Assembly: GCA_037389465.1 (NCBI GenBank)
Contig: JAZARR010000146.1
Location: forward strand, 4,744,001-4,808,000
Reading direction: 5' to 3'
Source of the DNA: Baylisascaris procyonis
Lineage: Eukaryota; Nematoda; Chromadorea; Rhabditida; Ascarididae
Length of the DNA: 64,000 nucleotides
Shown here piece by piece: positions 1 through 9,952 of this stretch (the stretch's first letter is position 1; every line of letters begins with the position of its first letter). The notes below the pieces were generated by a model, which did no database searches, was not told the DNA's origin, and saw only the letters and a program-made list of their open reading frames with translations. Position numbers and translations under genes: made by a program.

Positions 1-488
1 GGTATGATTGTACGCTCGTCTTTATATAGCACTCTCGGCAGCATTGCAACGTTTGCCGCCTAGATCATTTCGGCTGTTCCAAAGAAAGGACAGAGCATTT
101 CGTGATCGACTAGCCACAAACACAATTAGTAATGTGTCAGAGCACAGTAGATCAATCCCCTTATAGGCTACTGAAAGGACCCTCGCTTGCACTCGCGGGA
201 AAGACGCTTTTTATTGCTTAGGTCATTTGTGATGTATAGAGATAAGGTAGAGCAGGATACTGAGATTGACCAGATGCAAAAATCGCGCTAAGATGTGATC
301 AACAGAATGTCGCTCCTTGCGATGTTGCGCGCAATTAGTAACAGTGCACTAGAATAAGCGCTAAGAGAGATCGTTAACAATGTTTAGATGTCCGCACGGC
401 AAACAAAAACAGAGACGTCAAGAACAACTGCTAAGAAGAAGACTTCCTCAGTGCATCGATTTTATCTATTTTATTTATTTTTTCACCA
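1..488. other. No gene recognised
   Basis: Mixed-composition sequence with only one short ORF (388-573, plus strand) that has a Ser/Thr/Lys-rich start, a hydrophobic tail and no recognisable motif. I see no RNA gene or repeat. Confidence 0.4.
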
Positions 489-630
489 ATTATGGTACAG
501 AAAGAAGAATATGGAAATGCTTTTTTCTGAGGTTTCGATGATCACTTTATCAGTGAGCTGTTCTTCCACTTGATGAATTCTTTCCTCATGTTGTTGAAAT
601 GCAGCTTTCATTGTACGTAATTGGGCTAGC
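489..630 (-). CDS. Possible coiled-coil exon, unrecognised gene
   Basis: On the minus strand a short open stretch around an ATG at 611 reads as a strongly amphipathic, charged segment (MKAAFQQHEERIHQVEEQL, then TDK). It looks like coiled coil and stands out from the AT-rich noise around it. A TTGCTAG acceptor-like site lies just upstream on that strand and a GTGATC donor-like site follows the TDK codons. It is on the same strand as the meckelin exons further right, so it could belong to that gene or to another one. No family recognised; it may be chance. Confidence 0.25.
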
Positions 631-750
631 AATCGTTACGTTGTTGATGACTGAGAAAAGCAATAATAGCGAAAAATAAAATATTGACTGCAAACCATTT
701 CCAACGTTGATATAAATGTTGTTAGCAAATAGAGTCTATGAGTTATTTCA

Positions 751-2822
751 AACGGGTCACTTCTTTGTGTTGTTAGTTGAGGTAGATACCAACCATCAGT
801 ATTGTTCGAACCATTAGGTCAACGGGTCACTTCGTTGTGTTCTAAGTTGAGGCAGATACCAACCATCAGTATTGTGCGAACCACTAGGTCAACGGGTCAC
901 TTCGTTGTGTTGTAAGTTGAGGTAGATACCAACCATCAGTATTGTTCGAACCATTAGGTCAACGGGTCACTTCGTTGTGTTCTAAGTTGAGGCAGATACC
1001 AACCATCAGTATTGTGCGAACCATTAGGTCATCGGGTCACTTCGTTGTGTTGTAAGTTGAGGTAGATGCCAACCATCAGTATTGTTCGAACCACTAGGTC
1101 AACGGGTCACTTCGTTGTGTTCTAAGTTGAGCCAGATACCAACCATCAGTATTGTGCGAACCATTAGGTCAACGGGTCACTTCGTTGTGTTGTAAGTTGA
1201 GGTAGATACCAACCATCAGTATTGTTCGAACCACTAGGTCAACGGGTCACTTCGTTGTGTTCTAAGTTGAGCCAGATACCAACCATCAGTATTGTGCGAA
1301 CCATTAGGTCAACGGGTCACTTCGTTGTGTTGTAAGTTGAGGTAGATACCAACCATCAGTATTGTGCGAACCATTAGGTCAACGGGTCACTTCGTTGTGT
1401 TGTAAGTTGAGGTAGATACCAACCAACAGTATTGTGCGAACCATTAGGTCAACGGGTCACTTCGTTGTGTTGTAAGTTGAGGTAGATGCCAACCATCAGT
1501 ATTGTTCGAACCACTAGGTCAACGGGTCACTTCGTTGTGTTCTAAGTTGAGCCAGATACCAACCATCAGTATTGTGCGAACCGTTAGGTCAACGGGTCAC
1601 TTCGTTGTGTTGTAAGTTGAGGTAGATGCCAACCATCAGTATTGTTCGAACCACTAGGTCAACGGGTCACTTCGTTGTGTTCTAAGTTGAGCCAGATACC
1701 AACCATCAGTATTGTGCGAACCATTAGGTCAACGGGTCACTTCGTTGTGTTGTAAGTTGAGGTAGATACCAACCATCAGTATTGTGCGAACCATTAGGTC
1801 AACGGGTCACTTCGTTGTGTTGTAAGTTGAGGTAGATACCAACCATCAGTATTGTTCGAACCATTAGGTCAACGGGTCACTTCGTTGTGTTGTAAGTTGA
1901 GGTAGATGCCAACCATCAGTATTGTTCGAACCACTAGGTCAACGGGTCACTTCGTTGTGTTGTAAGTTGAGGTAGATACCAACCATCAGTATTGTTCGAA
2001 CCATTAGGTCAACGGGTCACTTCGTTGTGTTGTAAGTTGAGGTAGATACCAACCATCAGTATTGTTCGAACCATTAGGTCAACGGGTCACTTCGTTGTGT
2101 TCTAAGTTGAGGCAGATACCAACCATCAGTATTGTGCGAACCATTAGGTCAACGGGTCACTTCGTTGTGTTCTAAGTTGAGGCAGATACCAACCATCAGT
2201 ATTGTGCGAACCATTAGGTCATCGGGTCACTTCGTTGTGTTGTAAGTTGAGGTAGATGCCAACCATCAGTATTGTTCGAACCACTAGGTCAACGGGTCAC
2301 TTCGTTGTGTTCTAAGTTGAGCCAGATACCAACCATCAGTATTGTGCGAACCATTAGGTCAACGGGTCACTTCGTTGTGTTGTAAGTTGAGGTAGATACC
2401 AACCATCAGTATTGTGCGAACCATTAGGTCAACGGGTCACTTCGTTGTGTTGTAAGTTGAGGTAGATACCAAACATCAGTATTGTGCGAACCATTAGGTC
2501 AACGGGTCACTTCGTTGTGTTGTAAGTTGAGGTAGATACCAACCAACAGTATTGTGCGAACCATTAGGTCAACGGGTCACTTCGTTGTGTTGTAAGTTGA
2601 GGTAGATACCAACCATCAGTATTGTGCGAACCATTAGGTCAACGGGTCACTTCGTTGTGTTGTAAGTTGAGGTAGATACCAACCATCAGTATTGTTCGAA
2701 CCATTAGGTCAACGGGTCACTTAGTTGTGTTGTAAGTTGAGGTAGATACCAACCATCAGTATTGTTCGAACCATTAGGTCAACGGGTCACTTCGTTGTGT
2801 TGTAAGTTGAGGTAGATACCAA
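751..2822. repeat. 70-bp tandem satellite array, about 29.6 units
   Basis: Units of exactly 70 bp repeat without indels from 751 to about 2,822. Each begins AACGGGTCAC (ATCGGGTCAC in the units starting 1,031 and 2,221) and ends TAGGTC. Units differ at a few diagnostic sites: TGTAAG versus TCTAAG; GGTAGAT, GGCAGAT or GCCAGAT; ATTGTTCG versus ATTGTGCG; and CCATTAGG versus CCACTAGG. These variants are linked and often alternate, giving a partial 140-bp higher-order pattern. The array sits downstream of the two recognised meckelin exons on their coding strand, so it probably lies in an intron of that gene or in flanking DNA. Confidence 0.97.
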
Positions 2823-2988
2823 AGATTTGGCGAGTGCAAGAATTGGATGAGGTATATCAGCTTCATTAACTGTACTAATGTTAGCGGTCTTCATCCGAGC
2901 TTTTACATTTTTATGCAACTTTAGTAGAGAGGAGGGGGAGGGAGGGGAACTAAAATTAAATAAAGGCCGAGAATATTCGAAGACTTAC

Positions 2989-3161
2989 TTTGCAGCGACA
3001 CGTATTTATGTCATTTGCGCCGCATGGAATACAGTAAAGTTGATTGGATGAGACCATCGTTCCTTGTGGGCATTGTTTGCATATTTGTGCTGTTAGGGTG
3101 TTTTGTGTGGAGATACTGTACATTGAAATCTCTGCGATTCCGCATTGCCTACAACGTCCAG
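2989..3161 (-). CDS. Meckelin-like exon 2 (Cys-rich)
   Basis: Two bases plus 57 codons. It starts after the AG of CCAAG and is in phase with exon 1 (GCT = Ala). It encodes AGRCRQCG, then AQICKQCPQG, LYCIPCG and NTCRCK, and ends at donor GTAAGT. The open frame continues upstream of this acceptor (the AG of CCAAG), so another acceptor is possible. The weak polypyrimidine tract makes the left border the least certain part. Confidence 0.55.
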
Positions 3162-4407
3162 CTTGGTCGGTTGTTAATGTTTGATTTATGCGCGTGAAAT
3201 TTTTTGAAAGGTGATATGGATATATTCATCTTTTAATAATAGTAAAGAAGAAGTTTTGTTACTAAATGTTTTTAGATATTAGGAAATAATAGTAATAAAT
3301 ACTTCAACGCTTTTAATATAAGAGGATACTGCAATAGAAATTAAAATAGGAAACAAACTGATCAATTATTTTTGGTTAATAATTAGTAATGAAACAACTT
3401 GCTTCTTTTAGGAGTTCACTTTTTATGAGTTATTTCTCTTATTGGATTATTTACGAGATCTTTTTTCCCATTACGCAGCATTCGAAGCTCAACAACCAAA
3501 TCCCAGTTAGGAGTCATTTATTGTCTTAATACAAGAATTTTAGTAAATATTTGTTTCTATTCAACTTGCATTCCTCAGTAATCCTTCCTTCTTTCCCATC
3601 CCACCTACTTATTTGTAAAAAAGTGGATCGAAATGGAATTTTTTGTGGGTGGTTGTCATTGCAGGACAAACTGACAAACATGGGCATACGTACGCATATG
3701 CAAAGCCTCACTATAGTGCATTTTATAAGAATAAAATAATGAAAACAATGAATTGGAGTGGTATATACGTTCAGCTTTAGGGCATTGCAGTATTGAAAAA
3801 TAGTCGATCCATCCACTTGCTCGTTAATGTAGGCACTTTAAGTCGTGATGATATCACTGAAAACATGTGTAGAAGACGACGCCGATGCCCTATTGTAGAA
3901 CGATACCATGCAGCAGTTAAGCACTGGCAAATTTTCGACGAGTATTGGCGTCATTTTATGTTCATCCCCGCTGGTGGTCGTATTATGACCACATGGATTT
4001 TTTTTATCAATGGCAGTGTTAAATAGTCTCCAAAGCCAAATCACAATTTTTTTTTTTTGCGGAATTTGTTCCAGGCGATTTTTAATTAATTTATCGAGAA
4101 TTTTGAAATAATATGCAAATGAGAGTTTTTATGAAAATCACTCACCATTGGTGCATTGTTCGCATCCATTCGGAGTTGTCGCATATCCGATTGGACATTC
4201 ACAGTTGAGTTTATCTGTGCTCGAGAATGTGCCATTTGCACATGGCATACATCGTATAGGGTAACTATCATAGTAGTTGTCTTGAGTGCAATGTTCTGGA
4301 GTGATATAGTCGATAAATGAAATAAATTGACTATTGCATTCATAATATGTCAAAAATAGGATTCGAATAAGCAAATAAACAGCATTATTTAACAAGAAAA
4401 CATTCAT
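2989..4407 (-). CDS. Meckelin (TMEM67/MKS3-like), 5' part, two exons
   Basis: Meckelin is a ciliary membrane protein of the transition zone (MKS complex) with a signal peptide, a cysteine-rich extracellular region and later transmembrane segments. Here the start (ATG at 4,407) is followed by a hydrophobic leader and then PEHCTQDNYYDSYPIRCMPC and a run of Cys-x2-Cys pairs. This matches the remembered family pattern of a PEKC-type start, a YFD-type motif and a C-V-P-C pair. Exon 1 is 4,146-4,407, with donor GTGAGT. Exon 2 is 2,989-3,161, with donor GTAAGT. The phases join (one base plus two bases). Exon 2 carries further CxxC pairs (RCRQC, ICKQC, CIPC, CRC). The transmembrane half of the protein is not in the window, so the gene runs past the left edge or is truncated. 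Identity rests on motif similarity only. Confidence 0.65.
3162..4145 (-). other. Meckelin intron 1 (inferred)
   Basis: AT-rich with poly-T runs and no recognisable coding motif. Short ORFs on both strands overlap each other here and look like chance. Confidence 0.45.
4146..4407 (-). CDS. Meckelin-like exon 1 (signal peptide and first Cys cluster)
   Basis: 87 codons plus one base. Residues 1 to about 25 are hydrophobic (LLIRILFLTYYEC region) and fit a signal peptide. The rest is cysteine-rich (MPCANG, CECPIGY, CEQCTNG). It ends AATG before the strong donor GTGAGT at 4,145-4,140. Confidence 0.65.
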
Positions 4408-4765
4408 TTCAATGATTTGTGAGATATCACGAAAAGGTGAATCCTGATACCGTAACGGTCGATAATATCACAGCTATCGTTCACTCAGCATACAGTTATG
4501 AATATTATGAGGAAATATCTGCGAGTCATATATCATAGTGTATGCATATTTTGAAGCACTAAATGTGGAGAGACGCCAAGCTTTGCATTACTGACTAACA
4601 TATAGCAGCGTGTTGGAGTGCTGTCATGACAATGCGCAATGAGGGCAACAAAAACTCAAATTGGTGCTTGCTCGATTATGCTGGATTTAGTGCAGTCGTT
4701 GAACGTATACAATAGTTGTTTCTGTTCCAAGAATTGCGAATTCTAGTACCATTCATAATACTAAC
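4408..4765. other. Intergenic or promoter region of the meckelin-like gene
   Basis: About 360 bp directly upstream of the meckelin ATG on the minus strand. No ORF, TATA motif or repeat that I can support. Confidence 0.4.
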
Positions 4766-5128
4766 CTCAAATATATTTGACGCCCAATTTTGTAGAGTTT
4801 AAGAAAGATCAATTCGGCATTTAATATGAAGAAATCATATCGCGCCTGTATTGATGACTGTTGAAAAAAGTGAAACCATCTTTCACATTTGACATTATAG
4901 GAAAAGTTGTGACAGAAATAATCAAGTCCTATCTTATCGCTGTTGAATGTTTGATTGTCGCTGTATGGAGGTGTAAGCTTCAATTCATGTGAGTTTCTAC
5001 TCAGTAATGCTTTAATGATTGCATAGATATGAAGTATCATCTCTTGTCAGAGGAGTCTTGCGATGTAACTCACCTGAGATACCGCTTTTTTCAGTATTAA
5101 AGCGATGGAAGATATTTGATATCAACAT
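4766..5128 (-). CDS. Unrecognised gene fragment, two exons in phase
   Basis: Exon a is 5,074-5,128 (ATG then [17 protein letters not shown]) and ends at CAG before GTGAGT. Exon b is 4,766-5,009 and starts after ATTAAAG. One overhanging base joins two bases (GCA = Ala), giving an open frame of about 100 residues. Exon b reads like a genuine helical protein ([18 protein letters not shown], then [14 protein letters not shown] and [12 protein letters not shown]) and ends at a GTTAGT donor. I do not recognise the family. No following exon was found before the meckelin start at 4,407, so the gene is incomplete or decayed. It lies antisense, 22 bp from the GCDH exon at 5,150. Confidence 0.4.
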
Positions 5129-5149
5129 TTTTTTCAAAATATATTTCAG

Positions 5150-5274
5150 ACCACAATTTGGCAGGCCATTGGCAAAGAATCAACTTATTCAAGTGAAATT
5201 GGCTGACATGATGACTGAAATTTCAATCGGTTTGCAAGCGTGTCTTCGCGTGACCCGACTTAAGGATGAAAAAG
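5150..5274 (+). CDS. GCDH exon, region before the last FAD-binding helices
   Basis: Preceded by the acceptor ATATTTCAG. It starts with the third base of an Arg codon, so an upstream exon must end with two bases. It ends AAAG before GTTGCA. It contains [14 protein letters not shown], typical of acyl-CoA dehydrogenases of the GCDH type. Confidence 0.75.
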
Positions 5275-7206
5275 GTTGCATCGAGCTCTGTCATCCTGGC
5301 TTTTATTTCTGATTGTTCGGTTGTGAAGGTATCGAACAACTTGGCTCATCTAGTTCGCTGCTTGAATACCGTAGAATTTGGGAAACATGTGATCGAAAAG
5401 CAATAAACCACTTGACAGCGTTAAAATTAAACTCGTTTGGAGTTTGCAGGATATTTGGGAGAACACTTGTTTCCAGTGAAAAAATGAAGTGGGGGAACTC
5501 ATGAATTTTAGGATCCAGCAAAAAGAAATTATGGCCAAAGGAATCCGGCATACCGTTCTCTGGAAAGGATAGATTGCCGAAATTATGGTTTTTCTTGAAC
5601 TCCCAGAGATTTTTTAAAATCGTTTTTGAATTCATTGATCTTTTAGAATTGGTTTTCTAGCCAATAAGAATCTATTAAATTTTCTGGGTTTTTTGGCACA
5701 TAACAGCTCTATTCCATCTTCTCTTCTCACTCCCCGTGGATTTTTTTCGGGCTGAACCTTTCATCCTATGTATATTCATCCGTGCAAGTTTTCTCATATA
5801 AACTGCATACTTCAATTCCGGGGATACCTTTTCTTTCGAGTGTTCAAATGGTTTATGGATGCAAGCGTTTGATTGAGATTTTATCAACTATAAGCCTTCA
5901 CATTGTTGTTTTCACATTTTTTGAGAATATGCACTATTGTTTGGTCATCGTTACTTGCAGGTGCTCACCCCAACAAATATCGTTGATAAAGCGTAACTCA
6001 TGTGGGAAAGCACTCGAAATCGCTCGTAAAGCGAGGGATATCCTTGGTGGTAATGGTATTGTTGATCAGTATCACGTTATGCGGCACATGTGCAATCTTG
6101 AAAGCGTCAACACATGTGAAGGTGCCACATCAGCTATTCATTTTATCTATTTATCGTTTATTATTCGTTTAATAAATTTATGCATCATTCGGCAAAATTT
6201 CCCTCGAATCCAAAAATTGGAATCATAACTAGATTTTGACGAGGTGAGTTTTTTGGTCAAGTGGGATGTGAAGGATAGAGGTGGTTTTCATAAAACGTTT
6301 CCCCCGTTTTTAGCCAAAAATTTCGGCCCATTTTGTTTTCAGTTTTCCATTCTAACTCCTCCTCTCGCCCAACCAAGTTTATTCTAAATCGTTAACAAAA
6401 GCACTTTGATCTACTTCGGCTGTCTCGAATATCTCCAAATGGAGATTGCATCCTTCGAGAGCGTCTGTTAGTCTTTTAAAGAAGTTCCTGCTAATGTCTC
6501 AGCCTTTGCATAGAAGCTGTAGTTGCAATTATGGAAAAGCTTTTGCCAGCTATCGTTTTTATCGGTATTAATGATCTTCGCGTAATTGTCGTTGATTGTT
6601 TTGTCTCGTAATCAAATTTTTTTGCGCGCCATGCAACGTTTTCTCTCAGCAGCCTTAATTAGGTAGTAATATTTCGCTAAATTGTATTTTTTTTTTTTTG
6701 ATTTATCGGCTAGGTGTTCTCATGGGCACATTTCAGTAATATTCTCAGTTATATTCATTCACCGATATGTAATTTAGTTGGTAGATTTTTTTACCTTTAA
6801 GACAGGAAATATGTGCAAATGTTTAAAAAAGTTTGCAAGATAGCTTCAAAAGTCATTGAGTCTACAATCTGCAATTGTTTACAATTCTCTAATTTTTAAC
6901 CCAGTTAAATGAAATTTTCAGTCGAAATTTGATTTGAAATGCGACTTTATTTATTTGGATATCAATGAAGGTTGTTGAAGTTTGGAGAAATGTGTTCAAG
7001 TTTTCATCGTTTTTTGACTTAACTTTTATTATTTTATCTTAAAAAATCGTTCATCTGATCTTTTAAGGAGTACTTGTGGTTTTTAGGAGAATGGCTGCTG
7101 CTGTTTTACTAAGGGAACTGAGTGAAGATATTTTTTTTCAGGAACGCATGATATTCACGCGTTAATATTGGGACAACAAATCACTGGTCTGCAAGCATTC
7201 AAATAA
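5150..7206 (+). CDS. Glutaryl-CoA dehydrogenase C-terminal part, frame conflict
   Basis: GCDH is a mitochondrial flavoprotein of lysine and tryptophan breakdown that converts glutaryl-CoA to crotonyl-CoA. Three exons match the conserved C-terminus: 5,150-5,274 ([39 protein letters not shown]), 5,961-6,121 ([48 protein letters not shown]) and 7,142-7,206 ([18 protein letters not shown], stop). The second junction is in phase (G plus GA). The first is one base short: exon 5,150 ends with one overhanging base after AAA, while exon 5,961 supplies one base, not two. A lost A in the A5 run at 5,269-5,273 would explain it. The Tyr usually found before the catalytic Glu is Cys here. About 300 N-terminal residues are missing nearby. 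It is a pseudogene, or a live gene with a distant 5' end and a sequence error. Confidence 0.75.
5275..5960 (+). other. GCDH intron
   Basis: 686 bp between the first two GCDH exons. The ORFs here on both strands are mutual shadows with no recognisable motif. Confidence 0.5.
5961..6121 (+). CDS. GCDH exon with ARDILGGNG and CEG motif
   Basis: Follows the acceptor TTACTTGCAG and has 53 complete codons. It holds the diagnostic ILGGNG motif and ends VNTCEG, where the Glu corresponds to the catalytic base of the family. The donor GTGCCA follows GAAG. The left border is out of phase with the previous exon. Confidence 0.75.
6122..7141 (+). other. GCDH last intron
   Basis: About 1 kb, T-rich, ending in a strong polypyrimidine tract and CAG. 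No coding signal seen. Confidence 0.6.
7142..7206 (+). CDS. GCDH terminal exon
   Basis: Follows a TTTTTTTTCAG acceptor. GA completes Gly, then [20 protein letters not shown] and TAA at 7,204-7,206. The usual family sequence LGRAITG reads LGQQITG here. Confidence 0.75.
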
Positions 7207-9056
7207 GCAGTGATCTTACGATCGCATTCAGCTCGAAAGGTGGATGGATGTAAATGTAATGCGACAACCTTTGATGATCAACTATTTCAATGGCCTTTTA
7301 ATTGTTGCATTTAGCTCGACGTGGAAGTGCCCTTCGCTTATATGCATATTTTGCATTCAATTGCGCATAAGTTTGTTCAAACATTTTCTAACATGTGATA
7401 CAATATGGTACGATGATATGACGCATATCTTACGATACGATACGATACATGCATGACGAACTAAGAATTTGCCGCGCTTTGAGAAATATGTGATGCTTGC
7501 TGTTTTGCCTCCTCTTCAATTCATTTGACCTCTCGTGTTCCCGTACATTTGGCTTAGCGTCTTTGTTGCTTTGGATGATCGCTTTTGGCTGATGCGAGTC
7601 GCTTTCAAGTTTCGATATCTAAAGGCTCGGCTAATCTTGCTAGGCGAGTTCTTCCACTCCCTCACTTCCTTCTTATTGTACCATATAAAGCGATCACTGT
7701 AAAGAATCTGACAAATATAAATAAGTGTTTGAAGTTGTTGCAAAGGCGATGCATCGGTTTAATCCTGTTCCTGTAGCAGATCAATCTACACACTGACTTT
7801 GAGAGTAGCAATTGTTCGGATTTGCTTTCTAATTGTCGTGAAGGTCACTTTTAATTTCATTGTTGAAATTCTCCTCAATGCCTCCATATTGTTTTTTCAA
7901 TTATTTGAAAAGTTTTCATCATTTACATATTGCTTGCAGGGATCATTACTTTCATTTATTCTTGCCATTAAGTGTTATTATTGCTGTAGTATGAAAAAAG
8001 TCTCGTTCTTCTTTTTTTCTCTACTTATTTTCTATTTTCTCTTATCGAGTAACGAGCGTTCTTAGAATATAGAAACGTGAAAACCTTTTTAAGCAATGGT
8101 TTTTTTTCATTATTTTGAATTATTTGAATCATTGGACGCTTATTTCTACTTATCAGAGCAATGCGATTCCGTCTTCGACTCATATGATACAAATATTTTC
8201 CACATGTATGATCCCATCTAGCTCACATTTGACAAATTTCATTTAGAAATTTTCGTGCCTTTTTTTTTCAATCGACGGTCTCGAGTGTTAAGATACCTCC
8301 TGGTTCTTCACTTCTGTTCATAGTCACTATCTAGTCCATGCCAGATATCACTAACGTAATGGATCGGCTCGACTATGAAGATCCAGGAAATCTCTGATTA
8401 TTTCACTTCACATTTCTTGCGTTCGTTGATTATCTTTGTTTCAAGTATTTATTATAGATTAAAATAGGAGTGCATAAGGCTTATCCTCTATTCAGAAATC
8501 GTTTCGACAAAAGATTTGCTTATCGTCTTTGGTATTCACCCCAATTAGCCGCCGATACTTTCATCGCATATAATAACAAATAAAATTTGCATATATTGCA
8601 TATATTGGATATTTTCTCGGAGATGTTTTGGAGATGTGAAAGGCATAGAAGTCAAATCGTCGCCTTCAAATCTGCCCAATTTTAATGCTTTTTCGATGAT
8701 TGCAGCATTTATTTTAGCTCTATTTTTTTACTCTAAATTATGAAACAGAAACTCTAGGAGAAGATTCTTTTTGGAAGAAGGAGGTAGTGGAAGAAAAGAG
8801 ATTGCGCAATTATTTCTTCCATGAGTTCAGTTACTCGGTTTTTTAACAGCTTGTTAGTTCGTTTATGACAGTGAAATACAATAACAGCTCTCTCAGATAG
8901 AAGGTAATGGAAGGAGGAATCAGTCAAGTGTGCGTTTAAAGGGTCCATTATTCGAAATAATATAACGTGCTTCTAGTGCGAGTGATTCAAGTGAATCTTA
9001 TGGCTTCAGTTACTCATATTGACGGTCTTCTTTATGCTTGTTTCAACATCAAGCAT
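7207..9056. other. Intergenic, no gene recognised
   Basis: AT-rich. It contains a small TACGA repeat (about 7,433-7,447) and scattered ORFs under 90 codons with T-rich, hydrophobic translations and no motif. Confidence 0.45.
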
Positions 9057-9952
9057 TTAATATAATTTTGCACGCTTTTCATAAAACATCTTCACCTTTC
9101 TCGTAGCAAGCCACTCGCTCATTGCTGCTTTCATAAGCGACTGAATCGAGTCATCTAATTGGCTGCATTCATTAAGGAAAACTCTAATGTACCACTCCGG
9201 AATTTGAAGGAAACAGCGGTAATAAGGCACGTATTGTTTAGATGACCAGATATGAGCTAGATAATTTCGGCAAATAAATAGTGTTTTCCTGATGATAGTA
9301 ACAATTTCATCTGTTGCCAACTGTAGCGCATAGATCACTTAGAAACAATACACATTTTCATAGACGTTGATATAGAGAGGTGAAAAAGGAGAAAAAAAAA
9401 GAATTGGTGGCGGTAAATGTAGACTATGACACTATTAAAAGTGCGGAGAGATCAAAGAAATGATTAGTTAGGGGTGCTATTGTATGTGATAGTTGCATCA
9501 CTTTTCGCAATTTCTTTGTTCAGTGCCTGGCTGTGTCATTTCTACGGGATGTTGCGGTGTTAATGTTATTTATGTTAGCATGGAATATGAATGTTTTAAT
9601 CTGCTTTTATTAATTAGTGGGCTACTATGGTATGCTTGAATGCGAGTGGAGTAATTTTCTGTACTATTTGTCTAACTTTCCGTACTATTTGTCTAATTTT
9701 CTGTACTATTCGTACAATTTTCTGTACTATTTGTACGAAACATTTTCATATTCTAGATTCTTGCAGCGATCGATGATTAGTCGACGGAAGTATTGAAATT
9801 GAATGAAGGAATCGTCTAAATTGATTGGATGAAACTGTGAAAGCGATTTTGCCGTTGTATTAAGTGAACGGCTGGGGCGTATTAGTGTGCCGAAGAAACA
9901 GTTTAACGTTGTATAAAACTGGATTTGATGGAATTCATGGCCATGCCATTTA
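9057..9952 (-). CDS. 3' end of an unrecognised gene, two exons
   Basis: Exon 9,742 to about 9,952 follows an AAATCCAG acceptor and ends GAAAAT before GTTTCG. Exon 9,057-9,320 follows CGCTACAG and ends with TAA. Both borders are in phase 0 and join into an open frame of about 158 residues. The product is aromatic and helical: SLSQFHPINLDDSF, QYFRRLIIDRCKNLEYEN, PEWYIRVFLNECSQLDD, then a basic tail WLATRKVKMFYEKRAKLY. The amino-acid make-up is unlike the noise ORFs nearby. I do not recognise the family, and no upstream exon is certain. The donor site is weak, which limits confidence. Confidence 0.4.
9654..9737. repeat. 21-bp tandem repeat, four copies
   Basis: Four near-identical 21-bp units built on TTTCTGTACTATTTGT. 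They differ at a few bases (ACTTTCC in unit 2, ATTCGTACA in unit 3). The array starts five bases beyond the inferred exon end at 9,742, inside the putative intron. Confidence 0.9.

Noticed and set aside
751..2822. CRISPR array or tRNA B-box cluster
   Set aside because: There are no unique spacers, since whole 70-bp units repeat. The reverse strand has GGTTCGAA, but the rest of the B box and an A box are missing.
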